Shown here: positions 15,942-24,334 of the stretch, piece after piece
Layout: every line of letters starts with the position of its first letter
Position numbering within the stretch: position 1 is the stretch's first letter
NCBI GenBank assembly: GCA_963774895.1
Contig: CAVZGN010000003.1
Location: 310,001 to 374,000 of the forward strand
DNA length: 64,000 nucleotides
Source of the DNA: REEB76 sp963774895
GTDB lineage: Bacteria; Pseudomonadota; Gammaproteobacteria; Natronospirales; REEB76
Direction: 5' to 3'
The notes under the pieces: model-generated
Seen by the model: the letters and a program-made list of their open reading frames with translations, nothing else
The model's database searches: none
What the model was told of the DNA's origin: nothing
Made by a program: the position numbers and the translations under genes

Positions 15942-18203
15942 TTAATTCTGAACGCCGGGTGGCGGCGGGGCAGTGGCGGGTTTATTGCCGCTGGCCGCGG
16001 CGGACGTCATCGTGGTGTGAGCTGCGGCAGCGGGCGTGGATGTTGCCTGACCGGCAATAGCCGGTGTCGTGGCGTGTGTAGAGCTGGCGGGTGCCGGAGT
16101 GTTGTGAGCTGCGGCGGCCGGCGTGATGTTTGCCGGGTTGGCGGCGGCCGGTGCGGCATGGCTAGTCGCGGGTGCAGACGTACCCGGCGCAGACGCTGGC
16201 GGGCTTAAGGTACTGAATGGCTGCAACATGGGGCGTTTCTCATCCGGCATGAGCTGTACCGGAGTTTGATTCTGCAGTTGTATTTCGCGCAGGTATTTGT
16301 AGCCCTGGCCGGTGTAATAGTCAGCGGCTACCGTAGAACGTAGGATGGTCGGCTGGATGAACAACATCAGATTGCTTTTCGTTGAAGTGGTGCTGCGGTA
16401 CTTGAAGAGATTGCCGATGAGCGGAATGCTGCCGAGCACCGGCACATGCTGTTCACTCTCGGTAAGTTGGTTTTGGAGTAACCCGCCCAGTACGATGATT
16501 TCGCCGTTTTGCGATAATACACTGGTTTTAATCTCACGCGTGTTGGTGACCGGTTGGCCGCTGATACTGCTGCCTGTGAGGTTGGAGATAGTCTGGTCAA
16601 TCTTCAGCAGGACGGAATTGCCTTCGTTGATCTGGGGGGTGATTTTCAGCTCCAGACCCACATCCTGGCGCTGCACGGTTTGGAAGGGATTGATGACCGC
16701 CGTCCCGGTGGTGCTGGCGCCGGTGGTGTTAGTGTACTGACCCGTGACGAATGGCACCTGCTGGGCGACCTTGATATCCGCTTCCTCATTATCCAGGGTT
16801 ACAACACTCGGCGTTGAGAGGATGTTGGTTTCGGCATCGGCTGCCAGGGCGTTCAACAACGCGGCAAAACTGAAACCGCCGCTCACGATTTTGCCGACAC
16901 CCAGTGTCAGACCTTGAGGTAGGGTGACGCCGGCCGCGCCGGCAATTCCGCTACTACTGGTAATGCCGCTGGAAGCCGTCAGCACTTGTTGGGCGAGGCC
17001 ACCAATGCTTGGGCCGGTGTTGCTGAAGTCGGTAAGAGCGGCACCCGTATTGGCGGACTCGGAGGCCCAGGTGACACCCAATTGTGCAGATTTATCCGAA
17101 GTTAATTCGGCTTCGATGGCCTGCACCAGCACTTGCGCGCGGCGGATGTCCAGCTTGCTAATGACATCCTGGATCGAACGCATGATCTTGGGTGGCGCGG
17201 TGATCACCAGCGAATTGGTGCGTTCATCGGGAATCAAAGAAACATTCGGCTGACTGGCGCTGGCCGCGGCGCCAGTACCACCACTCGATTGTTTCTGCAG
17301 ATCGGTAAGTAAAGTCTTGAGTTCGTCGGCGATATCCTTGGCTAGGGCGTAACGCAGGTAGATCACCTGGGTGTTGCCGGTCTCGGTGGGGGTATCGAGG
17401 CGCGCGATGAGCGTACGGATGCGCAAGCGATCGCTGGTGCCGCCGCTCAGCAGGATACTGTTGGTACGGGTATCGGCCACAATTTTGAACGGCGGTCCGG
17501 CTTCAGCGCCCTGCTGGGCCTGTGTCAGAGATGTGAGTACCTGGGCCACATCGCCGGCGGAGGCATTTTGCAGTGGTATCACTTCCACTTCACTGGAAGT
17601 CGGCTGATCGATGCGCTGGATGATATCCAGCAGGCGTGTGAGGTTGCCGGCCCGGTCGGAAATGATCAGCATATTGGAAGGCGGGTAGGCGGCTAGTTGG
17701 GCTTCCGCGGACATCAGCGGCCGCAGCACCGGTACCAGTTGTGCGGAAGATACATTATTAATTTGCACTACCTGGGTGACCACCGCATCCCCGGGTGTGC
17801 CGCTGTTATAAGCGGAATTCGGCATCTGCCGCGCTTCCAGCGACGGTACGATCTTGGTCATGGTGCCGGCAGGAACCGCCGCCAGACCGTGCACTTCCAG
17901 CACCGACAGGAATGCGGCGTACACCGCATCGGCATCGATGGGTTTGCTGGAAATGACCGTGACGCGGCCCTGTACGCGCGGATCGATGATGAAGTTCTTG
18001 TGGGTGATCTGGCCGATGGTGGCCGCCACTTCGCGGATATCTGCATCCTTGAAGTTGAGTGTTATGCCGTTGTCCGCGTGCGCGGCATGCATGCCAATCA
18101 GCAACGTGCAGCAGCATAGCAGGGCAGCCAAGCGTAATGGATAAATCAATCGCAGGTACGTTTGAATTATTGGCGACACGTTATTGTTCCATTGGTTGGC
18201 CAT
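15942..18203 (-). CDS. gspD: type II secretion secretin GspD
   Basis: Outer-membrane secretin channel. From the ATG at 18203 (23 bases inside gspC) it has 753 residues; the frame extends to 18245, but those 14 residues are basic and not family-like. A signal peptide (LAALLCCCTLLIGMHAAHA) is followed by the N0 domain (ITLNFKDADIREVAATIGQ), N1-N3 domains and the secretin core (VPVLGSIPLIGNLFKYRS, SNLMLFIQPTI). After the core there is a tail of about 100 residues made almost entirely of Ala, Thr, Pro and Ser, unusual for a secretin. It shows no sign of frame disruption. Confidence 0.94.
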   Translation of the reverse strand: MANQWNNNVSPIIQTYLRLIYPLRLAALLCCCTLLIGMHAAHADNGITLNFKDADIREVAATIGQITHKNFIIDPRVQGRVTVISSKPIDADAVYAAFLSVLEVHGLAAVPAGTMTKIVPSLEARQMPNSAYNSGTPGDAVVTQVVQINNVSSAQLVPVLRPLMSAEAQLAAYPPSNMLIISDRAGNLTRLLDIIQRIDQPTSSEVEVIPLQNASAGDVAQVLTSLTQAQQGAEAGPPFKIVADTRTNSILLSGGTSDRLRIRTLIARLDTPTETGNTQVIYLRYALAKDIADELKTLLTDLQKQSSGGTGAAASASQPNVSLIPDERTNSLVITAPPKIMRSIQDVISKLDIRRAQVLVQAIEAELTSDKSAQLGVTWASESANTGAALTDFSNTGPSIGGLAQQVLTASSGITSSSGIAGAAGVTLPQGLTLGVGKIVSGGFSFAALLNALAADAETNILSTPSVVTLDNEEADIKVAQQVPFVTGQYTNTTGASTTGTAVINPFQTVQRQDVGLELKITPQINEGNSVLLKIDQTISNLTGSSISGQPVTNTREIKTSVLSQNGEIIVLGGLLQNQLTESEQHVPVLGSIPLIGNLFKYRSTTSTKSNLMLFIQPTILRSTVAADYYTGQGYKYLREIQLQNQTPVQLMPDEKRPMLQPFSTLSPPASAPGTSAPATSHAAPAAANPANITPAAAAHNTPAPASSTHATTPAIAGQATSTPAAAAHTTMTSAAASGNKPATAPPPPGVQN

Positions 18204-19092
18204 TCGTATCTTGCATCTGCAATACCTTGGTCTGCTGCTGTCCATTGCGCGTAAGGGTGATGGAAATCTGCTCGGATGTCTTGAGGTTATTGAGAATGTT
18301 TAAGCTTTCGGCGGGGTTGTCCAGCGTCATACCGTTCACTGCCGTGACCACATCGCCTGGTTGCAGGCCCAGCTTGGCAAATACATCGGAATTACCCACT
18401 GGAAAAACCCGGTAGCCAGTGAGTTTACCATTGTCCATCACTGGCATGGCGCGCATCACGTCCATCAGGTGTTCGGGATGCTGGATCAAGTCTTTACGCA
18501 ACTGATTTAGGTTGCGCATCGCCGGCAGGTTGCTGCCATACACCACACCGGGAGTGGCCATGGGCGCCACTAGACTCATATCTGTTGATTCACCACCGCC
18601 AGCGGCTTTTGGCAGTTGCAGGGACTGAATGCGGCCATTGACACTCAGCAGCACCCGCTCCGGGAGTATGGACTGAATCTGAGCGCCACCGGGCAGTTGC
18701 GCACCCACCGTATACATTTCTTCAGTGCCGTTGGAAGCAATGATGGCGAGTGATTCCTTGCTGTCGCGGGTAGCTGCCACGATTCCTTTTAGGATCAGAT
18801 TCAAGGTGGTCGCAGGTGCGTTCGTGGGTATATTGACCTCTGCGGTGCCGAAAAGATGCATGTTGGCAAGCGCGTCGGCATCGACTGTTGGTGCCGCAGC
18901 AGAATGTGTCTTATATATAGGTGTGGCTTCTTTGGGGCGTGGTAACAGTGCCCAGGTCAGCTGCGCCAAGGTCCAGGCGATGAGCAATCCCAACAGCAGG
19001 CTGGTCAACAACGGTAGATGCCGCTCCGCCACCGGCATGACGCGGCGCAGGCGCATCTGCGCATCCGCCAGGTTTAGACTGCTAATTTGCAT
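18181..19092 (-). CDS. gspC: type II secretion protein GspC
   Basis: Bitopic inner-membrane protein that links the platform to the secretin. The 303 residues comprise a short cytoplasmic N terminus, one membrane span (LLTSLLLGLLIAWTLAQLTW, about 28-47), the periplasmic homology region (LFGTAEV ... LILKGIVAATRDSKESLAII) and a C-terminal PDZ domain (LGLQPGDVVTAVNGMTLDNP ... ISITLTRNGQQ). It is the first gene of the operon, which continues C-D-E-F then the barrel gene. There is no clear Shine-Dalgarno sequence before the ATG. Confidence 0.93.
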   Translation of the reverse strand: MQISSLNLADAQMRLRRVMPVAERHLPLLTSLLLGLLIAWTLAQLTWALLPRPKEATPIYKTHSAAAPTVDADALANMHLFGTAEVNIPTNAPATTLNLILKGIVAATRDSKESLAIIASNGTEEMYTVGAQLPGGAQIQSILPERVLLSVNGRIQSLQLPKAAGGGESTDMSLVAPMATPGVVYGSNLPAMRNLNQLRKDLIQHPEHLMDVMRAMPVMDNGKLTGYRVFPVGNSDVFAKLGLQPGDVVTAVNGMTLDNPAESLNILNNLKTSEQISITLTRNGQQQTKVLQMQDTNGQPMEQ

Positions 19093-19397
19093 GCTGTTGT
19101 CGAACGTGTCGAGGCTCGGGTCGGGATAGAGCTAGATAGGCTCCAATTTCCTGTCTGCATGATACTGATATGTGCGTTAAGGCCTCAAGGGCTTGACGAC
19201 TCAGCGGTGACCAGAGCTGAAAATTAACAAATGCTACTGCTGCACTCAGGCGGACCCATATTTTAAGGAAACGGGCACTATAACCTCGCTCAAAAGCTGA
19301 CTCGGACCTGGAAAAGGCTTGTTTAAGCCAGTTACAACCCCTATGTAACAGAACAATGCCGGGCACCCATCGCCCGCAATTCGGCTAAAATTGCTGT
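19093..19397. other. gspC-clpS divergent intergenic region
   Basis: About 305 bases without a gene between the leftward gsp operon and rightward clpS. It should hold both promoters. For clpS the only -10-like sequence near the start is TAAAAT at 19386-19391, six bases before the ATG and without a matching -35, so a leaderless clpS transcript is possible but weakly supported. I see no convincing -35/-10 pair for gspC and no repeat. Confidence 0.35.
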
Positions 19398-19721
19398 ATG
19401 AGCGAGCAACCTAACGACCAGGAATATCAGCGCGGCCTGGTGGTGGAGGAGACCAAACCGCGCCTGAAGCGGCCACCGCTGTACAAAGTGGTGCTGCTGA
19501 ATGACGATTACACACCCATGGAATTCGTAGTGGAGATATTGCAGACTTTCTTCCGTATGAACCGCAGCCAGGCCACGCAGATCATGTTGCATGTGCACAC
19601 CCGCGGCAAAGGCGTGTGCGGAGTATTCACATATGAGATCGCCGAGACTAAGGCCGCGCAGGTGAACGATTATTCCCGCAAGCACCAACACCCGCTGCTG
19701 TGCACCCTGGAGGAAGCATGA
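19398..19721 (+). CDS. clpS: ATP-dependent Clp protease adaptor ClpS
   Basis: ClpS recognises N-degron residues (Leu, Phe, Trp, Tyr) and delivers substrates to ClpAP. The 107-residue protein has the conserved YKVVLLNDDYTPMEFVV core (residues about 33-49), the MLHVHTRGKGVCGVFTYEIAETK helix-strand block and the EEA C-terminal end. It overlaps clpA by four bases (ATGA), indicating coupling. Substrate-generating transferases (bpt, aat) are encoded 2 kb downstream. Confidence 0.96.
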   Translation: MSEQPNDQEYQRGLVVEETKPRLKRPPLYKVVLLNDDYTPMEFVVEILQTFFRMNRSQATQIMLHVHTRGKGVCGVFTYEIAETKAAQVNDYSRKHQHPLLCTLEEA

Positions 19722-22009
19722 GCATGCTCAGCAAAGAACTGGAGTTTTGTCTTAACACCGCCTTCAAGGAGGCGCGTGCCAAACGGCACGAATTCATGAC
19801 CGTGGAACATCTGCTGCTGGCCTTGCTGGATACGCCGCGCGTGCTCGAAGTGCTGCGCGCCTGTGGTATCGAAATAGAGCCCATGCGTCGTGAGCTGGTG
19901 AGTTATATCGATGCCAACACGCCACACCTGGATCAGCCGGATCCGGATGTGCAACCAACCTTGGGTTTCCAGCGGGTGCTGCAGCGCGCTTTATTCCACG
20001 TGCAATCCTCCGGCCATAAGGAAGTCACGGCCCTCAACGTGCTGGTGGCGATCTTCGGCGAGAAGGAATCCCACGCGGTTTATTTGCTGAACCGCCAGGG
20101 CATCGCACGGCTGGACATCGTGAATTACATCTCCCACGGCATTTCCAAGATTCACGAGGATGAAGGCCATGAAGGCGCTGCCGAACAGGGTGAAGAGGAA
20201 GCACAAGCCGAATCCAAGGGCGGCAAATCGGCGCTCGAGCTGTACACCACCAACCTGAACCAGATGGCGCGCGAAAGCCGCATCGATCCGCTCATCGGGC
20301 GCGAGCATGAGATTGAGCGCACCATCCAGATCCTGTGCCGGCGTCGCAAAAACAACCCGCTGTTCGTGGGCGAAGCCGGAGTGGGCAAGACCGCACTGGC
20401 GGAAGGCCTGGCTCTAATGATTGTGGAAGACCGGGTGCCGGAGATATTGCGGGATTCCACCATCTACGCATTGGACATGGGTGCGCTCATCGCCGGCACC
20501 AAGTACCGCGGTGATTTCGAGAAACGCCTCAAAGGCGTGGTCACGGAACTCAAGAAGGATTCCGGCAATATCCTGTTCATCGATGAGATCCACACGGTGA
20601 TCGGCGCTGGCGCCGCGTCCGGCGGCGTCATGGACGCCTCCAACCTTATAAAACCGGTGCTGCAGAACGGTGAACTCAAATGCATAGGCTCCACTACCTA
20701 TCAGGAATATCGCGGCGTATTTGAAAAGGATCGGGCGCTGGCGCGCCGCTTCCAGAAGATCGATGTGCCCGAGCCAACAGTAGAAGAGACCGCGCGCATC
20801 CTCAAGGGCTTGCGCCACAAGTTCGAAGCGCACCACCAGGTCAAGTATCCGAACAAGGTTTTGGAGATGGCGGCTGAACTGGCTTCACGATATCTCAACG
20901 ACCGGCATCTTCCCGACAAGGCCATCGACGTGATCGACGAAGCCGGTGCCAACATGCGCCTGCGCGCACCCGGCAAACGCCGCAAGACCATCACCGCGCA
21001 GGACATCGAGGAGATCATCGCCAAGATGGCACGCATCCCGCCCAAGAGCGTTTCCACCTCCGACAAGGAAGGCCTGCGCAACCTGGAGCGCGATCTGAAG
21101 CTGGTGATCTATGGCCAGGACAAGGCCATCGGCTCACTGGCTGCCGCCATCAAGATGTCGCGCTCCGGACTCGGCACCGACACCAGACCTATCGGTTCGT
21201 TCCTGTTCGCCGGCCCTACCGGTGTGGGCAAGACCGAAGTCACCAAACAGCTGGCATTAATACTCGGCATCGAGTTCCTGCGCTTCGACATGACCGAATA
21301 TATGGAGCGCCATACAGTTTCGCGGCTCATCGGCGCGCCGCCAGGCTACGTGGGTTTTGACCAGGGCGGCCTGCTGACGGACGCCATCCTCAAGCATCCG
21401 CACTGTGTATTGTTATTGGATGAAGTGGAGAAGGCCCACATGGAAGTCTTCAACCTGCTGCTACAGGTCATGGATCACGGCACGCTCACCGACAACAACG
21501 GCCGCAAGGCGGATTTCCGCCACGTCATCATCGTCATGACCACCAATGCTGGCGCCCAGGAGATGAGCCGGCCGTCCATCGGCTTCACCCAGACGGACAA
21601 CACCCCAGACGGCATGGAGGCGATACGCCGCCTGTTCAGCCCGGAGTTCCGCAATCGGCTGGACGCCATCATCCATTTCAACAGCCTCGATGAGCGCACC
21701 ATCGCCCAGGTGGTGGACAAGTTCGTGATCGAACTTGAAGGCCAGCTGGAGCAGAAGGGCGTGAGCCTGGATGTGGACGAAGCCGCCCGCAAGCTCATCG
21801 CTGCGCGCGGCTATGACGCCAAAATGGGCGCGCGGCCCATGGCGCGTGTCATCCAGGAAGCCATCAAGAAGCCGCTGGCCGAGGAACTGCTGTTTGGCAA
21901 GCTCGCCCAGGGCGGGCACGTGAGCGTGAGCGTCAAAGATGGCGAGTTTGACTTCACTATCGAATCAGAGCCGGCAACACCGGTACCCGCTGCGCCGGCA
22001 CAGTCCTGA
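19718..22009 (+). CDS. clpA: ATP-dependent Clp protease ATP-binding subunit ClpA
   Basis: AAA+ unfoldase partner of ClpP. The 763-residue protein contains the double Clp N-repeat (1-140), a first AAA domain with Walker A GEAGVGKTAL and Walker B ILFIDEIHTVIGAG, and a second with GPTGVGKTEV and VLLLDEVEKAH; the acidic linker EGHEGAAEQGEEEAQAE marks ClpA rather than ClpB or ClpC. I chose ATG 19718, which overlaps the clpS stop and follows GGAGGAAG; the frame can be extended to a GTG at 19700, inside clpS, without benefit. A dispersed palindromic repeat follows the gene. Confidence 0.97.
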   Translation: MSMLSKELEFCLNTAFKEARAKRHEFMTVEHLLLALLDTPRVLEVLRACGIEIEPMRRELVSYIDANTPHLDQPDPDVQPTLGFQRVLQRALFHVQSSGHKEVTALNVLVAIFGEKESHAVYLLNRQGIARLDIVNYISHGISKIHEDEGHEGAAEQGEEEAQAESKGGKSALELYTTNLNQMARESRIDPLIGREHEIERTIQILCRRRKNNPLFVGEAGVGKTALAEGLALMIVEDRVPEILRDSTIYALDMGALIAGTKYRGDFEKRLKGVVTELKKDSGNILFIDEIHTVIGAGAASGGVMDASNLIKPVLQNGELKCIGSTTYQEYRGVFEKDRALARRFQKIDVPEPTVEETARILKGLRHKFEAHHQVKYPNKVLEMAAELASRYLNDRHLPDKAIDVIDEAGANMRLRAPGKRRKTITAQDIEEIIAKMARIPPKSVSTSDKEGLRNLERDLKLVIYGQDKAIGSLAAAIKMSRSGLGTDTRPIGSFLFAGPTGVGKTEVTKQLALILGIEFLRFDMTEYMERHTVSRLIGAPPGYVGFDQGGLLTDAILKHPHCVLLLDEVEKAHMEVFNLLLQVMDHGTLTDNNGRKADFRHVIIVMTTNAGAQEMSRPSIGFTQTDNTPDGMEAIRRLFSPEFRNRLDAIIHFNSLDERTIAQVVDKFVIELEGQLEQKGVSLDVDEAARKLIAARGYDAKMGARPMARVIQEAIKKPLAEELLFGKLAQGGHVSVSVKDGEFDFTIESEPATPVPAAPAQS

Positions 22010-22154
22010 TTAAAGAGTTATCGGGCATACGCGGCATTCAGAATTAATACTGAGTCGAAACTAAACACCTAGTCAGAGTGTTCGGTCAAAAGCTTTATAC
22101 ATCCTTAATGAAGCGGGTTACGGAAGAATAGTGTATTTCTAGCTGTCTACCTTG

Positions 22155-22245
22155 GCACCCTCGCCCCTGGTGGGAGACGACTGCATGGACGCAGGAGGTA
22201 GGGCAACGCCGGGAGCGGTTGCCGAGGGTTGGGGTGAGGGAGGTT
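22155..22245 (-). repeat. dispersed palindromic repeat, copy 2
   Basis: One of the GGTGAGGG-ended elements of this window. It is read in the minus direction relative to its relative at 52671-52772: GTTGCCGAG (22218-22226), AGGAGGTAGGGCAAC (22193-22207) and GGGAGACGACT (22172-22182) match the complements of 52701-52709, 52720-52734 and 52745-52755, with the same 10-base spacers. The rest of the 22010-22310 gap (300 bases) shows no gene. Confidence 0.8.
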
Positions 22246-22310
22246 AGGCAGTGAGGGATATTGTTCGAAGCATATAGAAACAAGCCACTGATAAAGCAGA
22301 GGAATCAGAC

Positions 22311-22628
22311 ATGCAAGACCCTAAAAGTAATTACGTATTTGTAGATGATCCAGGTCTTGTAGAAATTTACGCCGATTCGATACAGAATCTGGTATTTGAC
22401 GGCGCGACCTTCCGATTCACGTTCGTCGTCAACCGTTTGGATCCGCCACAGCCGCCCGAGCCACCGAATGGCAAGCAACACCCATCATGCCGATTGGTGA
22501 TGCCGCTGATCGGCGCACTCACGCTTTACCAGAATCTCCAGAACATGGTGAATGCGCTTGAGAAGCAGGGGATTATCAAGAAAGGGCAACCGCCACAAAC
22601 ACCCTCACAACCGATAACTTTGCAATAA
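22311..22628 (+). CDS. conserved-looking small cytoplasmic protein, unknown function
   Basis: The 105-residue protein has no signal peptide or membrane span. It contains a strand-rich core, EIYADSIQNLVFDGATFRFT followed by FVVNRLD, then a Pro-rich linker (PPQPPEPPNGK), a helix (ALTLYQNLQNMVNALEKQGI) and a Pro/Gln-rich end. The pattern suggests a small bacterial domain of the type found as stand-alone proteins, but I cannot name it. It sits in the AT-richer insertion between clpA and infA. Confidence 0.6.
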   Translation: MQDPKSNYVFVDDPGLVEIYADSIQNLVFDGATFRFTFVVNRLDPPQPPEPPNGKQHPSCRLVMPLIGALTLYQNLQNMVNALEKQGIIKKGQPPQTPSQPITLQ

Positions 22629-22725
22629 ACTGACACATGGTATGCGTTACATCTGTATAGAAATCTTGTTATCAGCGTTGATATTTGTTTTGATCAATTT
22701 TTTTAATTCTTAGTCATTAAATCGA

Positions 22726-23253
22726 ATGAAAAGACACATATTTATTCTGATTGCTTGTATAATCACAAGCGGGATTGTTTCTTGGTTCTTATCCGCATAT
22801 TTAATAAGACGAGCTTTAGAGACACAGTTTGCCACCATTGAATTGAATGATATCTCAAACGATACTCGAGCAAGTATTGTATTGAATAAAGTAAATGTTA
22901 TCGATGATGCGGAGTTTGACAACACATATTTTGCTAAAGTACTAACAGTTGCTTTGTTTCGTCCAGAAATCTCTAGTCTTGAAGGCGCACCATTAAAAAC
23001 ATTGTGCCGGCTAATTGTGTATAGGCAAAAGGGCGGATTTAGCGCTCTTCAAAGCACATACACAAAGAAGATTGTATTTAATTATCTCGATTCTCAGAGA
23101 AATGCTGTATTTGGACAATTAGCTGAATTTCGTCGTAATTTACCTAAAGCAAGACAATATCTCGTTTCTGAAGGTGTAATTACACCAAAGTTACTCAAAG
23201 AAATTAATAGCCGCGATCAAACGAATGCAGCGGAAGTCGATTTCTGTAAATAG
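22726..23253 (+). CDS. N-terminally anchored membrane protein, AT-rich orphan
   Basis: The 175-residue protein has one N-terminal membrane span (residues about 4-26, IFILIACIITSGIVSWFLSAYLI) and a soluble part of about 145 residues with no recognised motif. Two cysteines (LCRL and the final CK) are present. Its base composition is clearly more AT-rich than its neighbours and the AT-rich 5' flank (22640-22725) contains promoter-like TTGATA and TTAATT stretches. Likely acquired; function unknown. Confidence 0.6.
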   Translation: MKRHIFILIACIITSGIVSWFLSAYLIRRALETQFATIELNDISNDTRASIVLNKVNVIDDAEFDNTYFAKVLTVALFRPEISSLEGAPLKTLCRLIVYRQKGGFSALQSTYTKKIVFNYLDSQRNAVFGQLAEFRRNLPKARQYLVSEGVITPKLLKEINSRDQTNAAEVDFCK

Positions 23254-23305
23254 ATCAATAAAGTAAATAGGCCAGAAAAATAATGCCGGATCGCATAATT
23301 GAAGA

Positions 23306-23524
23306 TTATTTGCCGCGGTAAGTGATGCGGCCTTTGGTGAGATCGTAGGGCGTGAGTTCGACGGTGACACGGTCACCGGTGAGGATGCGGATGTAGTGCT
23401 TGCGCATGCGGCCGGAGATGTGGGCCAGCACCACATGGCCGTTGTCCAGTTCCACCCGGAAGGTGGTGTTGGGTAGGGTCTCGATGACCTTGCCTTCCAT
23501 TTCGATGTTTTCTTCTTTTGCCAT
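23306..23524 (-). CDS. infA: translation initiation factor IF-1
   Basis: IF-1 binds the 30S A site during initiation. The 72-residue protein MAKEENIEMEGKVIETLPNT... has the single OB-fold with RMRKHYIRILTGDRV and ends in GRITYRGK, as in the family. The frame can be extended upstream, but the ATG at 23524 with AGAAGAG before it gives the normal length. It follows bpt in the leftward group GNAT-aat-bpt-infA. Confidence 0.97.
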   Translation of the reverse strand: MAKEENIEMEGKVIETLPNTTFRVELDNGHVVLAHISGRMRKHYIRILTGDRVTVELTPYDLTKGRITYRGK

Positions 23525-23623
23525 ACTCTTCTGGTGTGTGATAACGAAACGCAAAACGAGCCACGGCCCGCTTGCGGCGCGCAGATTCTGCCGGAATTGG
23601 GAGTTATGTACAACAAGACTACT

Positions 23624-24334
23624 TCAGGCTACGGTTTGCCAACCATCTGCTGTCAGTCGCTCGAAAGGGCGGAAGCGACTTTTGTATGCCATTTTTGGAC
23701 TTTCGGCGATCCAGTAACCGAGATAAAGCCAGCGTAATCGGCGATGCCGGGCTTCGGCAATCTGCCAAAGGATGGCATATGTACCTAGACTGCGCTGCGG
23801 CATTTCGGGTGTGTAGAAGGTATATACGGCCGATAGCGCATCATCCAATGTATCCATCACCGCGATGCCAACGAGCTGTGCCTGCAGTCGGAATTCTACG
23901 AAGAAGGTGCCCTCATTTCCCGTGAGGAAGGTTGCGTAGTCGGCTGCCGAAGGTGTATCCGGGTTGCCGCGTGGATGTCGCCAGTGCATGTAGCGCAGGT
24001 AGAGATCGAAGTGTTCCTCTACAAATTCCGTAGGTCGTAGTTCCGTATTCAAATCCTGGTTACGCTGCCAGGCGCGGCGCTGGCTGCGCGACGGTTCGAA
24101 TTCCTCCACGGAAATGCGTACCGGGATGCAGGCGTGGCAGTGTTCACAACCGGGCCTGTATAGATAAGGTCCGCTGCGCCGGAAGCCTTGCTCTGCTAGT
24201 CGACTGTAAACACGAACTCGTGAGCCCGCACTCGGGCCCAGGAAGATCATGCGTGCCGTTTTGCCAGGCAAGTAGCTGCATGCATGCTCCGGAGAAAGCA
24301 TCAGCGAATCGATCCTGTGGACAGCGCGCTGCAT
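23624..24334 (-). CDS. bpt: aspartate/glutamate leucyltransferase
   Basis: Bpt (Ate-related) transfers Leu from Leu-tRNA to N-terminal Asp or Glu, making an N-degron read by ClpS. The 236-residue protein has the N-terminal CSYLPGKTARM segment, the Cys cluster GCEHCHACIPVRI near residue 63-75 and the C-terminal acyltransferase part with YTFYTPEMPQRSLGTYAIL and LYLGYWIAESPKMAYKSRFRPFE. The start ATG at 24334 overlaps the aat stop (TGATG); the longer frame to 24520 runs through aat and is not used. Confidence 0.94.
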   Translation of the reverse strand: MQRAVHRIDSLMLSPEHACSYLPGKTARMIFLGPSAGSRVRVYSRLAEQGFRRSGPYLYRPGCEHCHACIPVRISVEEFEPSRSQRRAWQRNQDLNTELRPTEFVEEHFDLYLRYMHWRHPRGNPDTPSAADYATFLTGNEGTFFVEFRLQAQLVGIAVMDTLDDALSAVYTFYTPEMPQRSLGTYAILWQIAEARHRRLRWLYLGYWIAESPKMAYKSRFRPFERLTADGWQTVA

